Assembly (NCBI GenBank): GCA_009746045.1
Contig: RPFO01001598.1
Span: 442,501 to 506,500 of the forward strand
DNA from: Mesostigma viride
Taxonomy: Eukaryota > Streptophyta > Mesostigmatophyceae > Mesostigmatales > Mesostigmataceae
Length of the DNA stretch: 64,000 nt
Reading direction: 5' to 3'
The first letter of the stretch is position 1, and each line of letters begins with the position of its first letter. This document shows, one piece after another, positions 1 through 15,216 of the stretch. The notes below the pieces were generated by a model. The model searched no databases. It was given only the letters and a program-made list of their open reading frames with translations, and was not told where the DNA came from. The translations under genes and the position numbers were made by a program.

Positions 1-235
1 TTTGCTGGTGGTGGACCCCGTAGCCAGCGCGGACAGGGTTCCCCATAGCCGGCTTTCTCGTCGCACACCTGCGCATGGTCACTCGTGCTTGCGGGGGTGC
101 GTGCCCGGTTGGTTCTGTGCAATGGTGTGAGTCGGGGTTGTGAGCCTTGCCCCACGTCCGGCCTAACTCTTGGCTGACCCCCTTGCATGCGATCCTGTTG
201 CACGGTATGGTGCTTCGGAGTGCCATCCACTGCAG

Positions 236-409
236 GTGCACAAGCGCAAGGCAACCTTGCCTGACTACTGGTGGCACGTGGAGTACGTGGCCGGCACCAG
301 TGCACTTCCCGCCGACGAGAAGGTGACCGGACTCCTGAGGACAAGGGAATTGCTGCGGACGCAGATGGAAGAGGACGGCGATCCGGAAGATGACCGGCAA
401 AAGTCCGCG
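236..409 (+). CDS. Probable internal exon of an unrecognised gene
   Basis: Open exon-like stretch between an acceptor-type CTGCAG (ending at 235) and a donor-type GTAGGT (starting at 410). It gives 58 codons in phase 0. The protein starts VHKRKATLPDYWWHVEY and ends in an acidic stretch (QMEEDGDPEDDRQKSA). It is compositionally protein-like: charged, with Trp and Tyr clustered and no low complexity. I do not recognise the family. The next candidate exon (676-757) continues in the same phase, which supports real splicing. Any earlier exons would lie before this window or in the first 235 bases, where I see no convincing start. It could be a chance ORF in GC-rich DNA. Confidence 0.35.
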
Positions 410-503
410 GTAGGTCGCTTGCAGCCGCCGAACGCTCGCATGGGAAGGATCTCGTCCCTGCCCGTTGTCTTGTCTGCGTCGCAGTACACTCGCCTTTCCC
501 TCT

Positions 504-556
504 CCCCCCCCCCCCCCCCCCCCCCCCCCCAACACACACGCACACACACGCGCACC
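504..556. repeat. Poly-C run followed by AC/CG dinucleotides
   Basis: An uninterrupted C run of about 27 bases (504-530) is followed by an (AC)n-like stretch. It lies in the putative intron between the first two exon candidates. Homopolymer length may be inexact in an assembly. Confidence 0.9.
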
Positions 557-675
557 ACCCTTCCCGCCCTGACGCCTGATTGCCACCTCACAGCGACCCG
601 CGCGCCCTGATGCCCGGCGAGTGCTTGCTCGACGCACGTGTTTGTCTTCTTTGCATGTGATGGCCGACGGTGCAG

Positions 676-757
676 GTGAAGAACCTGGAGGCCAGAATAA
701 AAACTCGACTTGAGTCGGCGCGCAAGGCGGAAAAGGCCGAGACGGAGCGCTCGGCCG
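676..757 (+). CDS. Probable second exon of the unrecognised gene
   Basis: Follows an acceptor-type GGTGCAG (ending at 675). It reads VKNLEARIKTRLESARKAEKAETERSA, a highly charged, helix-prone segment that continues the preceding exon in phase 0. Two donors are possible: GTGGCC at 758, leaving one base over, which fits the next candidate exon at 2260; or GTGGGG at 775, phase 0. I prefer 758 because the phase then matches 2260. No family recognised. Confidence rests only on phase agreement and composition. Confidence 0.3.
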
Positions 758-1177
758 GTGGCCACCCCGTGCAGGTGGGGCTCCGAGCAAATGCACGCTT
801 GTGGGACTGCAGGATGATGGGTGGTGGGTGTGGAATGTTGGGTGTGCTGCCCGTCATGTCCTGGTTCGGCTGCGCGTGGGCCCAGCACACACCATTTTCC
901 CCTCGCTAATGCAGCCCCCATTCTGGCGCACCCCCGTCCCACCCGCCCCACCCACCGCGTCGTACCGCGGCTTCTTCTGCCCAACCGGCGCAGCCACCAG
1001 GCGGGGTGCGCAACGACACCCCGCGTGCGTCGGGTGGACGCAGCGAGGCCGCACAGCGGGTACGTTGCCAGTCCGTACGTTTGTTTTGGTTGTTTTCGCG
1101 TCGTTCTTTTCGAACCTGCACGTTTGCTCGCCCGCCGGCCATATAATGCACCAGCGAGGACTACCCGCCGCACAGCG

Positions 1178-2070
1178 GGATAGGGAGAGAGGGAGGGGAG
1201 AAAGGAAGGACGGAGGGAGGGAGGGAGGGAGGGAGGAGGGAGGGAGGGAGGGAGGAGGGAGGGAGGGGAGGGAGGGAGGGAGCGAGGGAAGGAGGTAGGT
1301 AGGTAGGTAGGGAGGGAGGGAGGAGGGAGGAGGGAGGGAGGAGGGAGGGAGGGAGGGAGGGAGGGAGGGAGGGAGGGAGGGAGGGAGGGAGGGAGGGAGG
1401 GAGGAGGGAGGGAGGGAGGGAGGGAGGGAGGGAGGGAGGGAGGGAGGGAGGGAGGGAGGGAGGGAGGGAGGGAGGGAGGGAAGGAGGGAAGGAGGGAAGG
1501 AGGGAAGGAGGGAAGGAGGGAAGGAGGGAAGGAGGGAAGGAGGGAAGGAGGGAGGGAGAGGGAGGGAGGGAGGGAGGGAGGGAGGGAGGGAGGGAGGGAA
1601 GGAGGGAAGGAGGGAGGGAGGGAGGGAGGGAGGAGGGAGGGAGGGAGGGAGGGAGGGAGGGAGGAGAGAGGGAGGAGGGAGGGAGGGAGGGAGGGGAGGG
1701 AGGGGAGGGAGGGAGGGGAGGGAGGGGAGGGAGGGGAGGGAAGGGAGGGAGGTAGGTAGGGAGGGAGGGAGGGAGGGAGGGAGGTGAGGGAGGGAGGGAG
1801 GGGAGGGAGGGGAGGGAGGGGAGGGAGGGGAGGGAGGGGAGGGAGGGAGGGAGGGGAGGGAGGGGAGGGAGGGAGGGAGGGGAGGGAGGGAGGGAGGGAG
1901 GGAGGGGAGGGAGGGAGGGAGGGGAGGCAGGGGAGGGAGGGGAGGGAGGGAGGGAGGGAGGCAGGGAGGGAGGGAGGGATGGAGGGAGGGAGGGAGACAA
2001 GGAAGAGAGAGAGGGAGGGAGGGAGGGAGGGAGGGAGTCAAGGAAGAGAGAGAGGGAGAGAGAGAGCGGA
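1178..2070. repeat. GGGA microsatellite, about 0.9 kb
   Basis: Nearly pure (GGGA)n on the plus strand with interruptions GGGAA, GGGGA and GGTA, grading into GAGA at its right end. The plus strand carries hundreds of consecutive G3 tracts, a strong G-quadruplex-forming composition. The long ORFs across it (Pro/Ser/Leu on minus, Gly/Arg/Glu on plus) are artefacts of a stop-free repeat. Confidence 0.97.
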
Positions 2071-2259
2071 GTGCCTGACGGAAGGACGGCGGGGCGGGAT
2101 GTCAGACCACTACCCTCACAAACACGTCCCCCGATCACTACCCTCCCAAACACTTCCCTCGTTTGCGTGACATGTCCCCTCTGATGTGGCCTTGTGACGG
2201 ACAGGCTGCGCATTCAGTCAGCAAACACCGCGTGACTAGTCCTACGGAGTGGACCGCAG

Positions 2260-2330
2260 GCACCGGGCCCGGCGAAGCACATCGTGCTGCCGAGAACGAT
2301 TTCGGCCCGGCCCCCAAACGGGCGAAGCCG
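2260..2330 (+). CDS. Possible third exon of the unrecognised gene
   Basis: Lies between an acceptor-type ACCGCAG (ending at 2259) and a donor GTACGT at 2331. Read with one base carried over from 757 it gives GTGPGEAHRAAENDFG then PAPKRAKP, ending in phase 0. The KRAK stretch is basic and could be a nuclear localisation signal. The phase also fits the open exon starting at 3462, so all four blocks could be one transcript ending in the EsV-1-7/nuclease domain. Weak evidence taken alone. Confidence 0.25.
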
Positions 2331-3410
2331 GTACGTGACATGTGCACACGTGGGTGGTGGATGGCCCGCGCTGGTGTGGGTGCTGGCATGCGCCCGGGCA
2401 TCGACGTGCTGTGGCATGCCCGGGCGTGGATACTGGCCGGCGTGGACGCGGTGGTGGATGGCATGCGAGGGCGTGGTTGAGGGCCCGCGTGGGCGTGGTG
2501 GTGGATCAGGCACGGGGGGGCATGGGGTAGGGCCAGCGCGGGCGTGGCTGTGGGCGTGCGAGGGCCCGGGGGTTGCTAGAATGCCTGGGCGGGGTGGATG
2601 GCACGCGCGGGTGCCGCCGATAGGATGAGTGGGCGCGGTGGTTGGTGGGCGTGGTGGCGGAGGGTGGCGTCCGTGACGTCTGCGTGGGCGTGGTGGTCGA
2701 GGGCGTGCGTGGGCCTATTGTTGATGGCATGCGTGGTCTGGGGGTGGCATGCGTGGGCGCGGTGGATGGCACACGTGCGCCGCGTGGTTGATGGCACGCG
2801 TGGGTGTACTTGCTGGCGTGCGTGGACGTGGTGGTCAACGGCATGCACGCGTGTGTGGCTGGTCCCATACGTGTGCGTGGTTGTTGGCACACGTGGGCGT
2901 GGTTGCTGTCACGCACGGGCGTGGTGGTGGATGGCATGCGTGGACACGGCGGTTTGTTGCATGTGTGGGCCTGGAGGTCGGTGGTGTGCGTGGGTATGGC
3001 GATTGATGGCCCGCGGGGGGGACCGTAGCTGATGGCATGCATGGACATGTGGGTCACTGGCACGCGGGGATGTGGTTGCTGGCATGAGTGGGCGCGGTGG
3101 GTGGTGGCAGTGGCGGCGGTGGATGTCATGCGTGGGTGTCATGATGGATGGCATGCGCGGGTGTGCCGGTGGATGGCATGCGTGGGTGGTGTGGTGGGTG
3201 GCGTCCGCGGGGGGCCTGGGTGGCCGGCGCGTCGATGCCGTGGGTGGCATCCGCGGATGTCTCACATGGCATGCATTGGTGTGTTGGTTGCTGGCGCGCG
3301 TGCGTGTGGTGGTGGGTGGCCTGCGTGGGCGTGGTGGGTGGCCTTGTTGGGCGCGTGGGCGTGGTGGGCAGGGGCACGTGGTGGTGGGAGACGCGCCGCC
3401 GTCACTTACC
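2331..3410. repeat. Degenerate TG-rich minisatellite
   Basis: About 1.1 kb of imperfect repeats built on the words GCGTGGGCGTGG and GGTGGATGGCATGCGTGGG, with spacing of roughly 25-50 bases. There is no regular reading frame, so ORFs here are shadows. If the flanking exons are spliced together this is an intron. The words are similar in flavour to the 40-bp satellite further right, but I cannot align them as the same family. Confidence 0.8.
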
Positions 3411-3461
3411 CACGCTCTTTTCGCGGGCCCCGCGGTGATGTCGTAAAACACATGTGTGCAG

Positions 3462-5045
3462 AATGGGACGCGCCGGATTGGCGAGCCGAGCAGGAACCAC
3501 GCCGAGGATGGCATGGTGGACGTGGTGCATCCCAGGTGCCAACACCCGCCCGGGTGTGATGCGCGACCCTCGTTTGCGGAGCGCGGCGCCAAGAAGCCCC
3601 GGTTCTGCAAGAAGCACAAACAGAATGGCATGGTGGACGTGGTGCACCCCAGGTGCCAACACCCGCCCGGGTGTGATGCGCGACCCTCGTTTGCGGAGCG
3701 CGGCGCCAAGAAGCCCCGGTTCTGCAGGGAGCACGCCGCGCCGGACATGGTGGACGTGGTGCACCCCAGGTGCCAACACCCGCCCGGGTGTGATGCGCAA
3801 CCCTTGTTTGCGAAGCGCAGCGCCAAGAAAGGCAGGTTCTGCAGGAAGCACGCCGCGCCGGACATGGTGGACGTGGTGCATCCCAGGTGCCAACACCCGC
3901 CCGGGTGTGATGCGCAACCCTTGTTTGCGGAGCGCGGCGCCAAGCAAGGCAGGTTCTGCAGGAAGCACGCCGCGCCGGACATGGTGGACGTGGTGCATCC
4001 CAGGTGCCAACACCCGCCCGGGTGTGATGCGCGACCCTTGTTTGCGGCGCGCGGCGCCAAGAAAGGCAGGTTCTGCAAGGCGCACGCCGATCCGGACATG
4101 GTGGATGTGGTGACTCCCAGGTGCGAACACCCGGAAGGGTGTGAGGCGAATGCGGGATGGGGCGACGTGGGTAAACGCGCCGTCCACTGCGCGAGGCACA
4201 AGGAAGACACCGCCGTCCCTGAGCCGCGACAACGGTGCAAGGCGGAGGCATGCCGGGCCGTGGGCACGTACGCGGACCCGGATCATGGCGAGCGCTTCTG
4301 CGACGCCCACGCAGAGGCGGGCCACTGGCGGCTGGCGGGCGTGTGCGACGACTGTGGTCTACACTGGGAGTGGAGATCGGGGGTGCCCGTGGTCCTCACC
4401 CCAGCAGAGGGCAAGATCGCGGGCCAGCGACGGCCCCTACACAACCGCTGCGTGTACTGCGACCCCGTCGTGTTCAACAATCATCGACACCGCGAGGAGT
4501 GGAAGGTGGCCGCTGCCCTACAGAAGGTGCGCATCGCCCGGTGGACGCTGGTGCACGACCGGCGGATCCACGGCGGCGAGTGCGTGGCGAGCCGGCCGGA
4601 TTTCGTCATCTACACGGATGGCGCCCACGTCGTCATCGTCGAGGTCGACGAGCACCAGCACCGCTCGTACGACCAGTACTGCGAGCTCGTGCGGCTGTTC
4701 AACCTCGGACAGTCGTGCGAGGGGCTGCCGCTGCTGGTCATCCGTTACAACCCCCACTCGTACCGCAGCTCCGGGGGGGAACTCGTCCACGGGGGGACCG
4801 ATGCCAGCGACGAGCAGCGACAGGCCGTGCTGCTGTCGTACGTGAGGGCGTTGCTAGACAATTCGTACAACCCCCACGAGCGCAAACCGAAAGTGCACTG
4901 CCGAGCAGTGAAGCTTTTCTATGATGGATGGGATGACGACGCCATGACCGTGCCCACCGACGAGGGGCCCCACTGGCTGGACATCCAGCTATTCGACACG
5001 CCCAACGAGATCGCCTGCCTGGCGGAGGCGGCGATCGAGCCGTAG
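3462..5045 (+). CDS. EsV-1-7 repeat / zinc ribbon / PD-(D/E)XK nuclease protein, giant-virus type
   Basis: Open exon ending in TAG. The frame is closed by TAA at 3444. No ATG precedes 3513, so either translation starts at ATG 3513 (510 aa) or an exon joins at the TGTGTGCAG acceptor ending at 3461; the limits given assume the acceptor. Residues are numbered from codon 3456. Five near-identical 39-aa repeats (117 bp each, at 3513, 3630, 3747, 3864, 3981) follow C-X5-C-X16-C-X2-H-X12 with linker GMVDVV or DMVDVV. The EsV-1-7 (IMMEDIATE UPRIGHT) family normally has X4. Two diverged repeats follow (C223...H248, C261...H285), then a CDDC...CVYC ribbon (297-335). The nuclease-like domain has RPD382F, E395-V-D397, EHQH and Y403, resembling Vsr/DUF559 PD-(D/E)XK enzymes. 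Inferred role: zinc-binding DNA endonuclease, DNA target unknown. I recall this fusion from nucleocytoplasmic large DNA viruses; transfer in either direction is possible. Confidence 0.85.
   Translation, partial: NGTRRIGEPSRNHAEDGMVDVVHPRCQHPPGCDARPSFAERGAKKPRFCKKHKQNGMVDVVHPRCQHPPGCDARPSFAERGAKKPRFCREHAAPDMVDVVHPRCQHPPGCDAQPLFAKRSAKKGRFCRKHAAPDMVDVVHPRCQHPPGCDAQPLFAERGAKQGRFCRKHAAPDMVDVVHPRCQHPPGCDARPLFAARGAKKGRFCKAHADPDMVDVVTPRCEHPEGCEANAGWGDVGKRAVHCARHKEDTAVPEPRQRCKAEACRAVGTYADPDHGERFCDAHAEAGHWRLAGVCDDCGLHWEWRSGVPVVLTPAEGKIAGQRRPLHNRCVYCDPVVFNNHRHREEWKVAAALQKVRIARWTLVHDRRIHGGECVASRPDFVIYTDGAHVVIVEVDEHQHRSYDQYCELVRLFNLGQSCEGLPLLVIRYNPHSYRSSGGELVHGGTDASDEQRQAVLLSYVRALLDNSYNPHERKPKVHCRAVKLFYDGWDDDAMTVPTDEGPHWLDIQLFDTPNEIACLAEAAIEP
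3513..4214 (+). repeat. In-frame tandem repeats encoding EsV-1-7 motifs
   Basis: Five 117-bp units with high nucleotide identity, including silent positions, plus a sixth diverged unit from 4098. The near identity of units 1-5 points to recent unequal exchange or gene conversion inside the gene. Copy number may vary between strains. Confidence 0.95.
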
Positions 5046-6387
5046 CTGGCGCGTCGCGCATGTTGTGTTGGCCTGTCACACGCTCGCGGATGTAGACCGA
5101 CCGGTTTGGTCGTGCTGAACACCGGCCTCTTGTAAACCACACATGTGCCGAGATGGCTGTCCTGATGCCTGCGAAAACGCCTAAATGGAGGACGCTGGGA
5201 CCGTATATTTAACCAATAAATGGGCAGAAATACTGCCGATAAATCGGCTGGATCTTCACAATTTTGCAAACCAGATGCCATCCAACCCACCCATATCCAA
5301 TGGCTGTCCTTGGGGGCCAAGCATGTCCATGAGTTGCCCTAAGCCGTGATATATCACAACCTCACATATATTCATCGTAGGCCATGTATAACTGCCGTCA
5401 AAGTCAGGGGGGTCAAGACGCGCGTATTCGTTTTTGGTAGAATGTGCATTTTGAATTATGTTGTAAGAGCTAGGCACCGACAACTAAGTATCAATACCAG
5501 TACGTATCAACTATTCACATCTCACTGGAAAGGATAATAAATTTGTAGAACTCAAGATATGAATGCACTATACATTGCCCCGAGGTGTCGATGACATTGA
5601 AGGGCGTCGATGGCATTGAAAGGCGCAAATGAATGCCTCGCACAGCTCCTCGTCCAGCTGCTCTTTGCTGAGCCCGTAAGGTGCGGGCAAATTACCGTCG
5701 GTGGATTGGCCCTTTGATGATGGCTTGCTTGCTTTCCTGGCTCTCCTGGACAGGTGGAGCAAGGTTGCCAGGCCACGCAAGTCAACACAGGACCTGCACA
5801 ATTACTACTACGTACTGGGTACATATGTACGTATATCTGGCCCTCGGCCACTGCAGAATCTCTACTGCCATATGCGGCGTGGGACACAACAACAACAACA
5901 ACAACAACTGTAAATATACTACTGTATCCGGCCCTCGGCCTATGTCGACAGAATCTCTTTGGAAACGGCCGAGGGCAACAACAACAACAACAGCAACAAC
6001 CTGGCAACAACAACACCAAGAATCTCTGCTGCCCATGTGGGGCGTAGCCCTCAACAACAACACCAACAGGCGGTCAGGCGCAGGCTGGCGCAGCAAGCAG
6101 CATTAACATCAGTCCTGAAACTCGAAAAGATTTTTACTGCTGGACTCAGCACCAGGGATTTCCCTGGCTTCACCTCGATACATGAGCGCTGGTTTCAAAG
6201 TGACCATGCCAGTGTTTCGGTAACACATGGCATATGGCGATGCCGAGTGAGGTTGTTGTAACACGTAACCAAGGGGCGAGTTAGGGGCTGGTCTCTACTT
6301 TGTAAGGTAAACCACGAGCATTCCCCGCGGGGGTAAACAAGCCTCCTGATGTAATTTGGGAGAAAATTAGCTATTCAAGGATCGACG
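5046..6387. other. Intergenic region, with three CAA-rich repeats
   Basis: No gene seen. Base composition falls towards AT between 5180 and 5560. From about 5845 to 6065 three imperfect copies of a module occur: a CGGCCCTCGGCC-like GC word, GAATCTCT, then (CAA)n. The last 300 bases presumably hold the SEC22 promoter and 5' UTR, but no clear TATA box is visible. Confidence 0.7.
5131..5135 (+). promoter_or_regulatory. TGTAA polyadenylation-type signal
   Basis: TGTAA lies 86 bases after the stop of the EsV-1-7/nuclease gene. TGTAA is the common poly(A) signal of many chlorophytes. A five-base match can be chance. Confidence 0.35.
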
Positions 6388-11970
<5,583 letters not shown>

Positions 11971-14900
11971 GAGGGCGTTGCCGGAATCGCGATCTCTCTG
12001 CTAGTGTGGCGGAAATCGTTGGCATCCAATGTGGCAGATAGTCTGGCATGCGGCAGCGGGGTGGAGGGTCTGGCATGCAGTCATCTGTATAGCCGAGCTG
12101 CCCCGGAAGGCATTTGCTGCTGGTGGGGTTTTCCCATGGATGCTTGGCGAAGGCGGCCGCCCTTTGACGTTGTAGTCGGATGCCTTCCTTCCAGGGCAGC
12201 GAGGCAGGAATGTCAAGGACATGAGGGTGGTAACGGTCATGCCACTTGAGCAGTGGAATAGGGGACTGGGGTTGCCTAGCGAACCGGTAGCGAATTGCGG
12301 GTTTAGAAGCCAGCAAGCAAGCAGAGGGAGGGCATGGTGACCCTTTGCTAGCAGACCAGCGTGATAGCAGTTGGCCCGCTGGCCATGTGGTCATGGTCGG
12401 TGCTGGGCACCGCTGGATCACGGACACAATGCGGCAAACAGGGACGCTGCTGGGACCCTTCTTTTTGTCATCAGTGGCATGAGGCTGGCCTTGGCCTGTG
12501 GAGATTGTTCATGACAGACTGTAGGTATGCACGATGGCGGCAGCCGGTCCTGTTGGGATGCGTGCGGGATACGTGCACTAGTCTTGTTCGCAGCCTGCGT
12601 GACAGCTGCGGTCAGGGTTGCAGCCATTGGTTGCGGCCACAATTGTAACCAACCTGGTTGTCGGTCCAACCAGCGTCTGCCCTGTTGTTTCAACTGCGCA
12701 ACGCTTCGGGCTTGGGATGGTAATGATTGGTGACACTGGAGCTTGCACGTGGCCTCACCATGATGCCTATCAGTGGGCACCCCTTGAGAGTGGAAATTGT
12801 ATTTCGGGTTACCTTGCCCTGTTGTTAGCCGAGGCTTGCCAGGGTCACTGAAGACTAAGTTCGTCTCACGCGGAGAGTGACACTTGTTTTCTCTCATGTC
12901 GCCTTGCTAACCTATTCTTTGGGCGGGTTGTTGCCTTGTGCAATGCGAGGGCCTGGTTAGGGCCCTCGGATTCGGGTACCATGGCAGTGGGAATCTATGT
13001 GGGGGCCAGTAAAGCAGCTGCAACCCATGCTCTTCCATTATGGTCAGTGTAATGCGAGTGGCAACTCCCTCCTCACGGTGGACAAGTAATAGCTTGCTAT
13101 TCTTCTGGGCTTCTTCTTTGAGGCGTGCTCCTCGCCATTTTCCAGCATGGCATCATGCTTGGCATCTAGGTTATCATATGCCATGACGGGACAAAGATGT
13201 GGAGGTGAGACATTGATATAACTACCCTTCAACTTTTGAATATGAGTACTACTTTATAATCCTGATGTGTATCTTGATGTGTCGTCCTGGCGCTCAGCAG
13301 CATTTAGTTTACTATTTGTTGCTTGCCTCGACAATCATAATCTTGATGTGGATTGAGATCCAAAGGAAAGTTGATTTTAAAATTAAATTTATAACTGACT
13401 CTGTTGGGAGATCATGTAGCACGTACTCCACGGGCTGATGGGTGTGGGTGGGAACTGAGCCGCGAAAAACTGTCTAAGCTAACTCTAATCTAGTCGACAG
13501 CTACAAAAGCCTGAGTACTCTACTCAGTAAGGCGCCCCTTCCTCCTCACGGGGGGGGGGGGGGGGGGGGGGGCGCCTTGCCCACCGATGGGCTGGCCGCT
13601 CGTGCATGGGTCTGCCGTCTCTTCTTACCCTGCATGGCAGCTAGTCCGAGCTAGAGCTAGAGATATGGAGGAAATACGGTGTTCAAACTGATCAAGCTGG
13701 GACCATATCAGGTCAGACGCCGCAAGGGCCGCACCTTCACGTACAGAGCAGCTCGTAGATCCTGCAGACATGGGGGGCCTAGGCCTCTCGGTGATTTGGA
13801 AAGAGATGATGGAAAAGGCCAAGTGGGACTGGTCAGGTAATTAGTTAATGTATGTGTGTTTGTTTTCCCTATCAACCTTTCTTGTTACCCTCTGTCTGCA
13901 TGGAGGGATCCCTCCATGCAGGTCTTCCTAGAGATAGCTTCGCGGCTCCCGCGTCGATCCTTCCTTCCAGACTACCCTAGCCCTTCCACGGCGTTGTGCA
14001 AACATACGGGAAGCACGCCAGACAGGTCCCCTAGGGTAGCGAGCTTAGACTCGTGGGCTTTTGATGTTGTAGATAGATGTTGTAGATAGAGGTTGTTCTT
14101 AGGCCACACAGCAAAATATGGTGTTGTTCTTAGTCAGTTGCATCGTTTTTCCCGTCTTAATTTGTTCTTATCGTGGCGATTTCATCACGACTCTTGTTGA
14201 ACTCTTGCACCGTAATTTGTTGGTCAAAGACTATATGACCGAGACATTAGGCTCCGTCAAGTCCAGTGTTTTTTGCAACGTCACCCACATCTGATTGGTG
14301 CTGCCCCTTGGCACAAGCTCTACAAACAGGTCGTGGACCGGCTGGATCGCGTAGTATCTCCGCACATCTGAACCCTATGATGCCAGATCTCCTTTGCGGC
14401 CGTTCCGAGCTTGGCACTGGATTCGTTGTCCAAATCGTCGCATCGCTGCAGCAACACGATGTTTTCTGGCATATGCGGGCTTTTGGTTCCCGCGCCGCAC
14501 ATTTGAAAGTGTTGTCCTCCGGATTTTTGCCTTTGCACCGTGTGCAGTTCTTGGACGTTTGGAATCATGGCATGGCTAACGTAATGACTGACTAGCTAGA
14601 CCTTTTCAGTGGTTTTCCATTTGCCGGGTATTTCCTCGTAAATGGTGGGAGAGCGATCGCAGCAATGGTGCTCACCAAGTGCTAGACACTCCCGGCCAGT
14701 TAGGCTCGAAACACAAGCCCTGATCTGAGCTGTTTACGGCCCCACCGTCTAGGTCATCTAGTCGCTCTACACGTAAGCCAGCCAGCCATTGAATTGAATT
14801 GAATTGAATTGTAACATAACTCCGTTGGGAGTATATGTAGCACATAGCCCAGAGAAGGGGCATATGGCCTAGGCATAGGTATCATACATTCTAAGCTACT

Positions 14901-15216
14901 TCCTGCAAGGGTGGGAATGTAAACAACACTTGCTCTAGGTGCACTAGGGCACCTGCACCACCCAGAGTTTCAGGCAACACCCAGCTAAGGGGAGCCTGTC
15001 ATAGGTGGGGAAGATCAGCACAGCTATACAAAAGCTAGGGCATGGCTTCTCAGCAGGGAGTGACCCCCTGCATGGGCACGGCATAATTAAATAAAGCTAG
15101 GTATCATCTGGAGGGTGGCTCATCATAGGCACACATGTTGTACATGACTAAAAATGCTAGGCATCAGCTGGTATAGTGCCTGTGGTAGGCGGGCATGTAC
15201 AAGGCCACTGTCTATC
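11971..15216. other. Gene-free region downstream of SEC22
   Basis: No convincing coding region. The first part is presumably SEC22 3' UTR; a TGTAA at 12644 is one candidate poly(A) signal. Other contents: a 23-base G run with inverted flanks (13529-13578), short GTAGATAGAT repeats near 14070, and a (GAATT)n run near 14790-14811. Short ORFs (for example 12361-12648, 14266-14595) have no recognisable features. Confidence 0.6.
13529..13578. repeat. Poly-G run between inverted arms
   Basis: AAGGCGCCCC (13529-13538) and GGGGCGCCTT (13569-13578) are perfect inverted repeats. Between them lie TTCCTCCTCAC and most of a 23-base G run (13550-13572). This could form a hairpin or a G-quadruplex. Confidence 0.85.

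Noticed and set aside
854..2213. Pro/Ser/Leu-rich ORFs (PPSLPPSLPP) over 1178-2070
   Set aside because: Translation of a pure GGGA microsatellite; open in several frames because the repeat has no stop.
2331..3410. Possible coding region in the TG-rich minisatellite (ORFs rich in Arg/Gly/Trp or His/Pro/Thr)
   Set aside because: Degenerate repeats in all frames with no consistent frame, and placed between splice-like borders.
3402..4325. Long minus-strand ORFs opposite the EsV-1-7 repeats
   Set aside because: Shadow frames of the 117-bp coding repeat; the plus frame has the conserved Cys/His spacing and zinc ribbon.
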